From assembly GCF_009905375.1 (NCBI RefSeq), contig NC_133650.1:301629957-301693956 (forward strand): 64,000 bases of DNA, given 5' to 3'. Below are positions 49,373-60,024 of the stretch, piece by piece. The DNA is from Apium graveolens (lineage: Eukaryota; Streptophyta; Magnoliopsida; Apiales; Apiaceae). A program made the position numbers and the translations under genes. The notes beneath the pieces are model-generated. The model made no database searches. It worked only from the letters and a program-made list of their open reading frames with translations, and was not told the DNA's origin. Within the stretch, counting starts at the first letter, position 1, and each line of letters opens with the position of its first letter.

Positions 49373-50971
49373 TGAATCTGTTAATATTTGTTAAGATAAA
49401 GTTACATGTATGTGTATGTATGTAAATTATTATTTATTATATTTTTGAGTAAATTATGTTGATCTCGTTTATTTATATTCAAGATATCTTGGTCATGTAT
49501 ATATCTAATTGTTATTCAGTAAATTACTCAAATAACATGTATTTATGATTATTCAAAAATTATAATTATCTAATAAATAAATTACAATTATTTATATATC
49601 GTAGTCGTAGTAGCACTGAAAATCAATCAATATCTATTTTTACTCAACAGTGCATGAGTCATGGATCAGACATAAAAATAATTCATATATCGTCAAGACT
49701 AACTATCGATATTCTGAAGTTTTTTTTCAAGAATCTGAAGATAAATTTGTACTAATATCATCATTCAAATCATTTTAAAGTTTTTTTCATTTATGATACT
49801 AGTATTTCTTTTTATAGTAACTTGATAGCATTGTATACTATTTTTCTAAATTAAATATTTTCAATTTGATGATTTTTTTTAAATATTAGTTGAACTTGTT
49901 AATCCTTTCAAAATATCGACTAATATTAATTATTTTATTTAAATAACATAAGATGGATTAAATCAAATAGTAAAATACATTATAGTTTTAACTTTTTTTC
50001 AAATAAATTGAAATAGCTGTACAATATTTTCCAACACTAAATATTTTTTTGTAAATTTATTATTGCTAATTTAATTTTTATTTTTCAAAATATTGAATTA
50101 TATAATTTTAGAAGTTTCTTATATATATATATATATGAGAGTCCTTCTTTTTAGTTCAGTACGGGAGTCCATAGATGTTCTGTAAATAAAATAGTATAAA
50201 AATAGTAATTTTGATACATAATATCAATTGACTTGATCATATAAAGATATCAAAAATATTAATTTTTATTAATATAAGATATTATAAAATTTATCCTTAT
50301 TAGTAAGATATTCTCGTCGAGCTTATAATTTAAATTTATTAAATCTAGATAGTGATGATGTATTTTCGGCTAGGTCATGTATTCAAATTTCGAGTATTTT
50401 TCAAAATGGGTAAAATTCTGATTTTAAAGCTAGTAATTTTGATACATAAATCAATTGACTTGATTGTATAAAGTCCCAAAGATATTAATTTTGTTAGTAA
50501 GATTTTCTCGTCAAACTCGTAATTCAAATTAAACCTATGTAGTGACATGATATTTTCGGGCAGACGATTTAGTCTGATTTCGAGTATTTTTTGAAAAATG
50601 GGTCAAATTCTAATTTTGAATTCGAAGTAAATCGAAATACGCTAATTATAACTTATCTAAATATTTAGTATATATATATATATATATTATTTATATAAGT
50701 GTATCTCTTTTTAACATATAAAAAATTAATTATATGTACAATTTATTTATTTTATTAAAAATATGTATTAAAAATATATGAGACATACTTTTTAAACTAA
50801 ATTATTTAATATATAAGGTAATGATCCGTTTATATACTGTACTTAACTTTGTATCTCAAATTTAATTGTTCAAAACTAACTCTACAAATATATTAGTAAT
50901 TATGTTTAAAGTTAAATAAATTGTGGTTATTTACGACACTCACATATTATGTGTATGATAAAAATCTTAAG
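49373..50971. other. AT-rich spacer
   Basis: No genes. It holds the repeat segments noted at 50290-50420 and 50490-50610 and short (AT)n runs at 50119-50137 and 50673-50687. Confidence 0.5.
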
Positions 50972-51150
50972 TAATAGTGCGGTGTAGTGGTAAGTTGATG
51001 TGCTTGTGAACCTGAAAACTCAGGTTCAATCCCTCCAAACAACCTCTTTTTATATAAATTTAAAATACAGGGGTAAATTAGTCATTTCAATGAGACTTTT
51101 TAATCTCATGAATTTATCCCCTTATTCTCCTATTATATATAGAAGAGATT
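50972..51150 (+). mobile_element. Possible tRNA-like SINE
   Basis: The head reads GCGGTGTAGTGGTAAG (A-box-like) and 42 bases later GGTTCAATCCC, a good RNA polymerase III B box. The body continues with CAATGAGACTTTTTAATCTC, a small hairpin-forming stretch, and ends ATTATATATAGAAGAGAT. The shared body and ends with the 49196 copy show it is a dispersed repeat and not a tRNA gene. Confidence 0.5.
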
Positions 51151-51336
51151 TGGGCGACGCAACATGTGAAAGTGTCCATATATTCATCTTTGAAAAAAAA
51201 TGATGTAACGACAGAGAAAACGAGAGCAAAAATAAAAAATATTGTGCGCGTCACCTGTGCTCTTTCTTGGATGTAGCCCAGTTCCATCTACTAATTTATT
51301 TAAGAAACCAAATAAATGAAGTTATTGAGAGCTGAC

Positions 51337-51424
51337 ATGACTTCCGGTAAAAGAATGCACATTGTAATGTTTCCCTGATTAGCATTTGGTCACTTTACCA
51401 TTCTTGAACCTTCCCATGATATCG
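51337..51424 (+). pseudogene. UDP-glycosyltransferase N-terminal fragment 1
   Basis: From the ATG at 51337 the frame reads MTSGKRMHIVMFP, then a TGA where fragment 2 has Trp, then LAFGH. It ends at 51424, where SINE sequence begins. It matches fragment 2 at 54205. Confidence 0.7.
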
Positions 51425-51876
51425 GGTGCGCACTGGGTAAACCCTACGGGCTCACGCAATAGCATGCAAATCACGTGAACCAAGGTAAACCGCATTAAGC
51501 GATAGGCTCTTGACTCAGGAGCCATAATCATAAATTCTCCTCCCATGGGATTCGAACCTGTGACCAAGGGGATAATTATCCCCTCTTCAACCAACTAAGC
51601 CAACCGACTTTAAGGGGTATTTTGATTTCACTCCTTTTCGGTTTCACCAAGCGCACTGGGTAAACCCTACGGGCTCACGCAATAGCATGCAAATCACGTG
51701 AACCAAGGTAAACCGCATTAAGCGATAGGCTCTTGACTCAGGAGCCATAATCATAAATTCTCCTCCCATGGGATTCGAACCTGTGACCAAGGGGATAATT
51801 ATCCCCTCTTTAAGCAACTAAGCCAACCGACTTTAAGGGGTATTTTGATTTCACCCCTTTTCGGTTTCACCAACTT
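51425..51876 (-). mobile_element. Two tRNA-derived SINE copies in tandem (223-bp period)
   Basis: Minus-strand SINE bodies at about 51608-51425 and 51832-51651 are nearly identical, including the A box (GGCTTAGTTGG), the 22 or so bases after it (GGGGATAATTATCCCC, a perfect palindrome) and the B box (GGTTCGAATCCC). Both are followed on the right by the same non-SINE stretch TAAGGGGTATTTTGATTTCA, so the duplication unit is SINE plus flank, 223 bases. That fits a local tandem duplication and not two separate insertions. No poly(A) tail is visible at the left ends. Confidence 0.82.
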
Positions 51877-52590
51877 TTGGTTTCACCCATTTTTTAATCT
51901 TATTGTTATTCTTTTTGTATAATATTATTTATTATAATATGACTTATAATTCTATATATAATATTTTACTCATTTTTTTGTATCAACTGATTCTATATGT
52001 AATATTTTACCCGTTTTTTTATTCTTATATATATATATATGAAATCCTACATATATTATAATTTCTAAATTCATACATATAGAATTCAATTTTGGCACCA
52101 AATACAAATTTATGCATATATAAAGAATATTTTATTAGAAAAAATATGCGATTAAAAACTATATAAAAATACAAATTCACCTAAAAATAAGATATCTAAT
52201 ATATAATTACTTAATAATGTTTGATTTAATGTGTTGTTAAACTTTGGTCAATCATATTGCTCATTGATTTGGCTAAAACTTCAATATAGAATATTAATTA
52301 TGTCTTTTCGGACAATATAAAATCTTAATTATGTCTTTTCAGACAACAAAAATATAATAACATTGAGTTTGTTGTTCAATAAGATTAGAATTAATAAAAA
52401 CTATATATAATTTCAAAAGAAAATAATAATAATAATAATAATAATATAATTTTATTTATTATATATATTAAGTATAATTTAGAATAAATTTTATACAATC
52501 AATATTCAATAATTGCTGTTTAGATCTCGGCTCTGTGTCTCCTGCACGGGTTATTAAGTGGTATTATAGATTGGGCTATATATGGCTATG
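51877..52590. other. AT-rich spacer
   Basis: No gene. An (AAT)n microsatellite lies at 52424-52446. Confidence 0.5.
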
Positions 52591-53392
52591 GGAGTGGGGC
52601 TATGCGTAAATATAGCGAGGCAACTCAGCCCGTTGGACGGTTGGAGTACAAAGTCTCGGTTATTATAGCTAGAGAAAGGTCCCGTAAAAAAAACTAGAAA
52701 ACGTAAAATTAACCAACAGCGTCTTAGCTGTTCCAATGTTCTCAAACTCCTTTTTAAAATAATAATGTTCTTTAACTTCTGCCCAAAAATTTCTTGAGAC
52801 CCTGGCTTTGAAGCTTTATTGTCTTACTGTTAGAACCATTTTATAAATTTTGAAACTTGTGTAACTTGAACTAACTTCAAATTAAAAGTAAAAAATTTAA
52901 TTTAGCAAAAAAAAAATTAAAAATTTTAGCTAAGTATATGCTTGCAAAATTTTATTAACTTGTATGGTGATTTCGATTGTATTACATAAATTTTTCGTTT
53001 ATCTAAAATTATTTAATAAATATTAGTGGACCGGAATAAAAGAATAAGATAGCCTATGTTTTCTCAAAAAAAAAGATAGCCTATGTAACGATAAGAACTA
53101 ATAAAAAAAAATGAGAGCAAAAATTAAAAGAAATTGTGAGCACCGTAACTTCTAAATTTGTCCAGGATCACATTTTCCGATAAAGAAATACTGCAGTGGT
53201 TTTTAATATCATGTGTTGCTCGTGCTCCTTCCGAGTTGTGGTCCGGTTCCATCTACTAATTTATTTAAGAAACCAAATAAATGAATGATCTATAAACGGC
53301 TTGCACACTGTAATATTTTCCTGGATAGCGCATTAAGTCACTTGCTACCCCTTCTGTTAAACCTTGCCATGCTCATTGCTAAAAAAGAAAAA
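52591..53392. repeat. Repeat unit associated with the glycosyltransferase fragments
   Basis: Shares 52595-52815 with 39735-39930. A degraded glycosyltransferase head lies at about 53300-53390 (CACTGTAATATTTTCC to CCATGCTCATTGC). Several stops and indels remove any reading frame. Confidence 0.5.
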
Positions 53393-54204
53393 ACCAACAC
53401 CGTCTTGGCTGCTCCAAATGTTCTCTAACTCCCTTTTAAGAGAATAATGTAATGTTATTTAACTTCTGCCAAAAAATCTGTTGATCCCCCTTGCCTTTAC
53501 GCTTTACGGTCTTTCATGTAATTTGAAGTTACTTCAATTTAAATGTAAAAAATTTAGGTAAGTATTTGCTTGGATAATTTTATTAATCTATATGGTGAGT
53601 TCGAGTGTGCTACATAGATTTCTCCTTTATTCAAATCATAAATTAATATTAAGGGACGAGAAAAGAAGGATAAGATCGGATGACCTCTGAAACGATAGGA
53701 ACTGATAAAGAAATGACGCAATAGCGAAGAAAAAGATAGCAAAAATCAAAAGAAATCGTGGGCGCTAACTTCTCAAAGTGTCTAGGTTCACGGTTTTTTT
53801 ATAAAGAATGACGTTACGGCGAAGAAAACGAGAGCAAAAACCAAAAAGAAACTGTGGGCGCTGTAATTTCTAAAAGTGTTTAGGTTCATGGTTTTTTTTA
53901 TAAAGAAATGACGTTACGGCGAAAAAAATGAGAGCAAAAACCAAAAAGGCAAAGAAAATTAGTGCAAAAACCAAAACAATAATGTGGGCGCCGCAATACG
54001 TGAAAGTGTCCATCAACTCATTTTCTATTAAAAATGACGTAACGGCGAAGAAAATGAGAGCAAAAACCAAAAATATTGTGTGCGCCGCGGTTTTTGGTGC
54101 GACGTGTCGCCCGTGCTCTTTCCTAGATCTGGTCCGGTTCAATCTACTAGTTTATCTAAGATACCAAATAAATGAATAATCTATAGTCATTGAGAGCAGC
54201 AGAC
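53393..54204. repeat. Repeats upstream of glycosyltransferase fragment 2
   Basis: From about 53700 to 54090, four diverged copies of a segment of roughly 100 bases follow one another. Each has AAATGACGTTACGGCGAAG, GAGCAAAAACCAAAA and GTGGGCGC. They end about 115 bases before the ATG of fragment 2. TGACG is the core of plant bZIP/TGA-factor sites, so this may once have been promoter sequence; that is inference. Confidence 0.55.
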
Positions 54205-54426
54205 ATGACTTCCGGTAAAAGAATGCACATTGTAATGTCTCCGTGGTTAGCATTTTGTCACTTGCTACCCTTCTTGAACCTTGCCATGCTCATTGCTAAA
54301 AGCGGTCACAGAATTTCCTTTATCTGCTCTCCTCGAAATACCGGAGGCCTTCCAAAAGTTCCTTCAGATCTAAAAGTTGCTTCCCTCCCCTTCTATTTAA
54401 AAGGCGAGTTTGATTTTGCTACATAG
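54205..54426 (+). pseudogene. UDP-glycosyltransferase N-terminal fragment 2 (UGT91-like)
   Basis: Family-1 plant glycosyltransferases transfer sugars from UDP-sugars to small molecules in the cytosol. The frame from the ATG at 54205 reads MTSGKRMHIVMSPWLAFCHL, then PFLNLAMLIAKSGHRISFI and CSPRNTGGLPKVPSDL, the first beta-alpha-beta unit of the acceptor domain. It includes the position of the family's catalytic His (H19, in FCHLLP). It is closest to UGT91-type sequences by the MFPWLAFGH-like pattern, from memory. After about 70 codons the frame stops at 54426; the PSPG box and everything else are missing. Confidence 0.72.
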
Positions 54427-55045
54427 ATTTTTCTCTATATGGTGAGTTCGAGTATGCTACATAGATTTTTCCTTCATTTAAAATAATTCAATAAATATTA
54501 AGGGACCGGAATAGAAGGATAAGATCGTATAGCCTCTGTAACGATAAAAACTGATAAATAAATAGATTTTTCCTTCATTTAAAATAATTCAATAAATATT
54601 ATGGGACTGGAATAAAAAGATAAGATCGGATAGCCTTTATAACGATAAAAAACTGATAAAGAAATGACGCAGCGGCGAAGAAAACTGGAGCAAAAACCAA
54701 AAGAAACTGTAGGTGCCGTAACTTCTAAAAGTGTCCAGTTTCACATTTACTTTCTGATAAAGAAATGACGTTACGGCGAAGAAAACGAGAGCAAAAACCA
54801 AACAGGCAAAGAAAACAAGAGCAAAAACCAAAAAAAATAATGTGGGCAGCGAAACATTGAAAAGTACTTATGTTTAAGTTAAATAAATGACATTACGAAA
54901 AAAACGAGAGCAAAAACCAAAAATACTGTGTGTGTCGCGATTTTTGATGTCACGTGACCTGCTTTAACTGGTTAGCATTTAGTCACTTGCTAGTTGCTAC
55001 CCTTCTTGAACCTTGCCATGCTCCCTGCAAAAATCTATGTGACAT
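54427..55045. repeat. Further copies of the glycosyltransferase-associated repeat
   Basis: Contains the segment with GCTACATAGATTTTTCC twice, three more TGACG-bearing copies (54662, 54766, 54884) and a short degraded glycosyltransferase piece at 54970-55030 (GTTAGCATTTAGTCACTTGC). No reading frame. Confidence 0.55.
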
Positions 55046-55404
55046 TTAATTTGAAGCTTAAATAAAACACTTATTAGTGCTCAGGGCTGCTTCCCCATTC
55101 GGATAGTCATGTAAAAGAGCAAATACATTGTCACTGACGTTCTTGCATAGCCTACCTCTTATGTCTGTGCATAGTTTCTCGTTTTCGGTATTGATACTTA
55201 TTAATTTTGATACTTTCCTTGACCATTCTAGTCTGTTCATCCTCCAAAATTGATCATTTATGTACCTGCCTGAATGCATTCAAGAACAAGGGGCCTTTGG
55301 GGCAGTGAATCGGGATGAAGTATCCGTCCCACATGGGTGGGATTGGTATTTACGTGATTCCCCGCGGAAAAAACGCTCCCGCCCCACCATGTATTTAAAA
55401 GTAA
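55046..55404. other. Spacer with a repeat segment
   Basis: The segment 55070-55180 resembles 39590-39700. A minus-strand frame of 73 codons exists at 55279-55058, but I cannot assign it to a family. The rest is unremarkable. Confidence 0.45.
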
Positions 55405-55804
55405 ACCCTTTTATATAAACAAACGTAGAGAACTTTAATTTTATTATAGAATTTTAACAAATTTGTAACTAATGTAAATTAATAATTATATTTAAATATA
55501 ATAAAACAATTACCAATTGAAATTTAAAAAAAAATAATTGATTTTAAATTCGAATATTGTATTGTGGATTAATGTTGAATAAGTGTGATTTTACTGTGAT
55601 TATACTACAGAACCATTTTAAACTATTTAATCAAATTTCAATGATTTTTTTAAATAAAAAAATTGTGTCACTTCATTTTTAATTTGGTAATTAAAATTTG
55701 TAACTATATATGATAAAAAATGAAATAAATTATGTATTTATATTTTTAAAATAATGGTTCTCTACGGACCTCTATCTAAGCGAGCCCTCCATGAATTGCC
55801 ACCC
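55405..55804 (+). repeat. 400-bp AT-rich repeat, copy 1
   Basis: Starts CCCTTTTATATAAAC, contains GTAGAGAAC and ends GGACCTCTATCTAAG and CATGAATTGCCACCC. The first of three copies. The two ends are not inverted repeats of each other, so the element class is unclear. Confidence 0.7.
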
Positions 55805-55840
55805 GGTATATGTATATATAGGCATTTCTTCAATAAAGAA

Positions 55841-56236
55841 CCATCTTATATAGAGAACCGTAGAGAACCCTTGATTCTATTATAGAATTTCATCAAATTT
55901 GTTGCTAATGTAGAATAATAATTATATTTAAATATAATAAAACGTTTAACATTTGAAATTTGAAAAAAAATAATTAATTTTCAATTTAATTATATTGTGG
56001 AATAATTTTGGATAAGTGTGATTCCACTGTGATTTTATTACAGAACCACTTTAAACTATTTTATCAAATTTCAATAATATTTTAAATAAAAAAATTGTGC
56101 AACTTCGTTTTTAATTTGGTAATTAAAATTTGTAACTGTATATGATGAAAAATAAAATAAATTACGTATTTTATATTTTTTAAATAATGGTTCCCTACGG
56201 ACCTCTATCTAAGGGAGCCCTCCATGGATTGCCACC

Positions 56237-56238
<2 letters not shown>
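55841..56238 (+). repeat. 400-bp AT-rich repeat, copy 2
   Basis: Direct copy of the preceding repeat, from ATCTTATATAGAGAACC to GGATTGCCACCCT. It is followed by an (AT)n run (56239-56266) and then by the inverted third copy. Confidence 0.72.
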
Positions 56239-56266
<28 letters not shown>

Positions 56267-56271
<5 letters not shown>

Positions 56272-56669
56272 GGCAATCCATAAAGAGCTCTTTTAGTTAG
56301 AGGTCCATAGAGAACCATTGTTTAAAAAATATAAATACATATTTCATTTCATTTTTCATCATATAGAGTTAAAAATTTATTACCAAATTAAAAAATAAAA
56401 TTGCATAATTTTTTTATTTAAAAAATCATTAAAATTTGATGAAATAGTTGAAAGTGGTTCTGTAGTAGAATCACCGTAAAATCACGCTTGTCCAAAATTA
56501 TCCAAAATTATTCCACATTAGAATCAGAATTAAAATAATTGTTTTTTCAAATTTCAATTGTTAAACGTTTTATTATATTTAAATATAATTATTATTCTAC
56601 ATTAGCAGTGAATTCGATGAAATTCTATAATGGAATCAAGAATTCTCTACGATTCTCTATATAAGAGGG
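56267..56669 (-). repeat. 400-bp AT-rich repeat, copy 3 (inverted)
   Basis: Reads AGGGTGGCAATCCATAAAGA at its left end and TCTCTATATAAGAGGG at its right, the reverse complement of copies 1 and 2. With copy 2 it makes a long inverted repeat with the (AT)n run as the loop. Confidence 0.75.
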
Positions 56670-57430
56670 TTTTTTTCTTGAAAAAAGGACTATGTATATA
56701 TATAAGTGTGCATTTTTCATATAATTTTGCAATATATTATTTATTTATAGATAATATTATAGTATATTTATCTATTCTGTACTATAATATATAATTTTTC
56801 ATTTATATTTTTCTAATTATTTTGTAAATATCTTAAAGGATACTACAAATTTTCTAAACTACTCCCTCAGTCCCCTAGAGATTTTTACACCGGAGACGGA
56901 AAATCGACACGCACTTTAAGCCTCCAGTAAAACATGGTTCTCCAAATAATTTTAAATATTTTTTTTGGTTTAAATAAAAATATAATGTTTAAAACGAATA
57001 ACTGCGAATAACCGCAGGCTGCCTTGATTTGACACAGAAGTCAACTGATTATTCCAATCCACCCACCTTTTGTTTTGTTTTTTTTTGTTTTTTCTTTTGT
57101 TTTATTTTTTACTTCGTACAAAGAGGCTTTGCAAATAATTAAAACAGAATTTGTACAAATCCGCTTTTTACTCGCCACAAACCGAATTATTCACCACGTG
57201 CCGGGCCGAATAACGAATAAACAAATGTGCTGGCTCGTTAATGAATTACACGGCCGGTTCCGTGCCGTGCCGGTCCGGTTGCGATTTCTGAAAGCCTATT
57301 CGTAATCGGTTCGTCTCTTCAAGCGGTTAGTGCCGAATATTTAACCGGCACGCAACGAGCCGACTCAAATGAATTTTTGGTGAGCCGATTAACGTTCGTG
57401 GCGAGTTAAATCGTTCGTTTGGCCACCTCT
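56670..57430. other. Spacer
   Basis: AT-rich to 57100; then a GC-richer patch at 57190-57290 with several GCCGG and CCGGT motifs. A 76-codon plus-strand frame at 57075-57305 has no recognisable family and is probably chance. Confidence 0.45.
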
Positions 57431-58278
57431 ACTTGCTACCCTTCTGTTGAACCTTGCCATGGTCATTGCTAAAAAAGAAAAAACCAACAGCGTCTTGACT
57501 GCTCCAAATTTCCTCTAACTCCCTTTTAAAAGAATAATGTAATGCCCCTTGCCTTTAACTTTACGGTCTTACACTTTTATTGCTTGAAGCATTTCGTAAA
57601 TTTTAAATGACATGTAATTTGAAGTTACTTCAATTTGAATGTAAAAATTTTAGGTAAGTATTTGCTTGGATAATTTTATTAATTTATATGGTGAGTTCGA
57701 GCGTGCTATATAGATTTTTCCTTTATTTAAATTATAAATTAATATCAAGGGACGAGAAAAGAAAGATAAGATTGAATGACCTCTGAAATGATAGGAACTG
57801 ATAAAGAAATGACGCAATAGCGAAGAAAAAGATAGCAAAAACCAAAGGAAATAGTGGGCGCTAACTTCTCAAAATGTGTAGGTTCACGGTTTTTTTATAA
57901 AGAAAGACGTTACGTCGAAGAAAATGAGAGAAAAAACCAAAAAGAAACTGTGGGCGCTATAACTTCTAAAAGTGTTTAGGTTCTAAAAGAAATGACGTTA
58001 CGGCGAAGAAAATGAGAATAAAAACCAAAAAGGCAAAGAAAATGAGTGCAAAAGCCAAAATAATAATGTGGGCGTCGCAATACGTGAAAGTGTCCATCAA
58101 CTCATTTTTTATTAAAAAATGACGTAACGGCGAAGAAAATGAGAGCAAAAACCAAAAATACTGTGCGCCGCGGTTTTTCGTGCGACGTGTCGCCCGTGCT
58201 CTTTCATAGATCTGGTCCGGTTCAATCTACTAGTTTATCTAAGATACCAAATAAATGAATTATCTATTGAGAGCAGAC
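57431..58278. repeat. Glycosyltransferase-associated repeat, further copy
   Basis: Bases 57431-57900 repeat 53345-53790 in order. They begin with a degraded glycosyltransferase piece (ACTTGCTACCCTTCTGTTGA), followed by the GTCTTGACTGCTCCAAAT segment. Four TGACG-bearing copies follow at about 57808, 57905, 57988 and 58120. The whole arrangement ahead of fragment 2 is therefore duplicated here ahead of fragment 3. Confidence 0.65.
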
Positions 58279-58482
58279 ATGGGTTCTGGTAAAAGAATGC
58301 ACATTGTAATGTCTCCGTGGTTAGCATTTTGTCACTTGCTACCCTTCTTGAACCTTGCCATGCTCATTGCTTAAAGCAATCACAGAATTTCCTTTTATCT
58401 CCACTCCTCGAAACACCAAACGCCTTCCAAAAGTTCCGTCAGATCTAAAAGTTGCTTTCCTCCCCTTCTATTTGGCTTAAAA
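58279..58482 (+). pseudogene. UDP-glycosyltransferase N-terminal fragment 3
   Basis: From the ATG at 58279 the frame reads MGSGKRMHIVMSPWLAFCHL, then PFLNLAMLIA and a TAA where fragment 2 has Lys. A one-base insertion follows (TTCCTTTTATC against TTCCTTTATC). Similarity to fragment 2 continues to about 58475 (AAAAGTTCCGTCAGATC). The rest of the gene is absent. Confidence 0.72.
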
Positions 58483-58769
58483 TTCATATTAATAGCAATG
58501 TCAGTGAATATTAGTTATGCTAATAATGAGTCTTGGAATGTACATATATATATTCAGTAATTTTATGAGCTGCAGAAAAATATATAAAGTTTAAACAGTT
58601 TTTGCTTAATGTTTACATACAAATAAACAAGTAAATATCTTACATTACATTACTTGCGCAAGATTCTATTAATTAACAAAAAAACAAATCTATAAGATAA
58701 TATTGTTTGTTATATTGGTCAGCAAGATTGATTATTCTCATGGTACTACTCGACTTCTAGTACCACTGC
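58483..58769. other. AT-rich spacer
   Basis: No gene or recognised repeat; it ends at the probable start of the next LTR. Confidence 0.45.
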
Positions 58770-59965
58770 TGTTAGAAATTTAAAAACCTGAAACTAAGGA
58801 CAGTGTGGTAACTGGTGAAGGTTGACCAAAGAGACAGAGAGATCCACAGACACCCAAAATATAAATTCACAATTATCTGTACACTAGACCAGCAGAAGCA
58901 ACAGCGAACAAGTGATCTTGAGCATGCTGTTACTGTTTTTGTAGAATCCATGTTACCAGATTGGATACTGTATGATTTTGCATCTTATTGGCCTGGCCCT
59001 ATTGTTAGATGCTCAGGTTTATGATGATTGTAGATAAACAGAAGATAAACAGAATGCAAGTAAACGAGATTCAAGCTTTGCAGTTTGTTCAGATTTTCCA
59101 GCAGTGGCTATTTCTCAGGATTAGGTTTGTTAGGGTTTTGTGTAAATCTTGTTTATCTGGATAAACCTTATCTCAAACAAACTCACCACCTTATCTTATA
59201 AATCAAGTTTAAATCTTTCAAGCCTTATCTCTTTACTTGATTTATCTTTTTCAAACGTACTAACAGATTAGTTTCAAAGATTCATTCAAATATTTTCAAA
59301 CAAACTTATCTTCCAATCTTATCTTGTGTTTGAAAATAAATCTGTTAGAACTTTGCTTATAAATACAACTCTTCATTTCAGATTTGTAGCTAACACTTTC
59401 ACGAGAATCTTTCATCATCTGAAATCATTTTCTTGTTTCATACCCGAGATATTCATATCCAGAAAAACAAGAAACCTAGTTTGAGTTGTAATCAATTTGT
59501 TTATTCTTATCCTTGTGTATTCATATCAACTTTGTGCCGGGTTGTGGCAAGCTTGATTTCAAAGTATAGCAAGGTAGCTAGAAGGCTAAGGAATAGCAGT
59601 GGGCTAGGTAGCAAGGTAGCTTGGGAAAGGGTTTCTTTCAGGTGCTATATTTGTAATCAAGGAAAAGATTGTAAGTTCTTTTATTAAAGTTGATATAATA
59701 CATTCTCTATGCTAGTTGGCATGGGGACTTGGATGTAGGCCATAGACTAGGTGTAGGGGCCGAACCAAGTGAAAACTTCTGGTGTTTTTACTTTTCAGTT
59801 TTCAGCATTCTGCATTTTATTTCTGTTATTTATTTTCTGCAGTGTAATTGAGACTGTCCCATACCCTGTCTCATTTGTAAAGGGACTGTCCCATTTGCAT
59901 AAGAGACTGTCCCATTTGCCTTGACAGTTAGAATATTATTTTATCTATCGAGCCATCGAATTTCA
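58770..59965 (+). repeat. Probable 5' LTR
   Basis: Starts TGTTAGAAATTT and probably ends at AATTTCA just before the primer site; the ends are a best guess because the 3' LTR is outside the window. CTTATAAATACAAC near 59356 is the likely TATA box. Near the right end, GACTGTCCCAT(TTGC) is repeated three times (59851-59925). Confidence 0.65.
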
Positions 59966-59967
59966 TT

Positions 59968-59979
59968 TGGTATCAGAGC
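59968..59979 (+). other. Primer binding site (tRNA-iMet)
   Basis: TGGTATCAGAGC, an exact copy of the canonical site, 46 bases before the gag ATG at 60025. Confidence 0.9.
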
Positions 59980-60024
59980 AGGTGCATTTAATTCTCTTTT
60001 TAGTGTTTATTTTGCTAGCGATCC

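Noticed and set aside
50972..51050. Functional tRNA gene
   Set aside because: A- and B-box-like motifs are present, but no cloverleaf with a proper acceptor stem was found, and the sequence is one of two copies of a longer repeat.
53870..54179. 83- and 90-codon frames in the TGACG repeats (also 57966-58148, 54637-54831)
   Set aside because: They consist of the translated tandem repeat in whichever frame is open and have no protein-like conservation.
55058..55279. 73-codon minus frame as a kinase C-terminus
   Set aside because: The pattern was only vaguely like the end of a receptor kinase and no motif could be confirmed.
57075..57305. 76-codon plus frame
   Set aside because: It begins in a T-rich tract and shows no family resemblance; length is within chance expectation.
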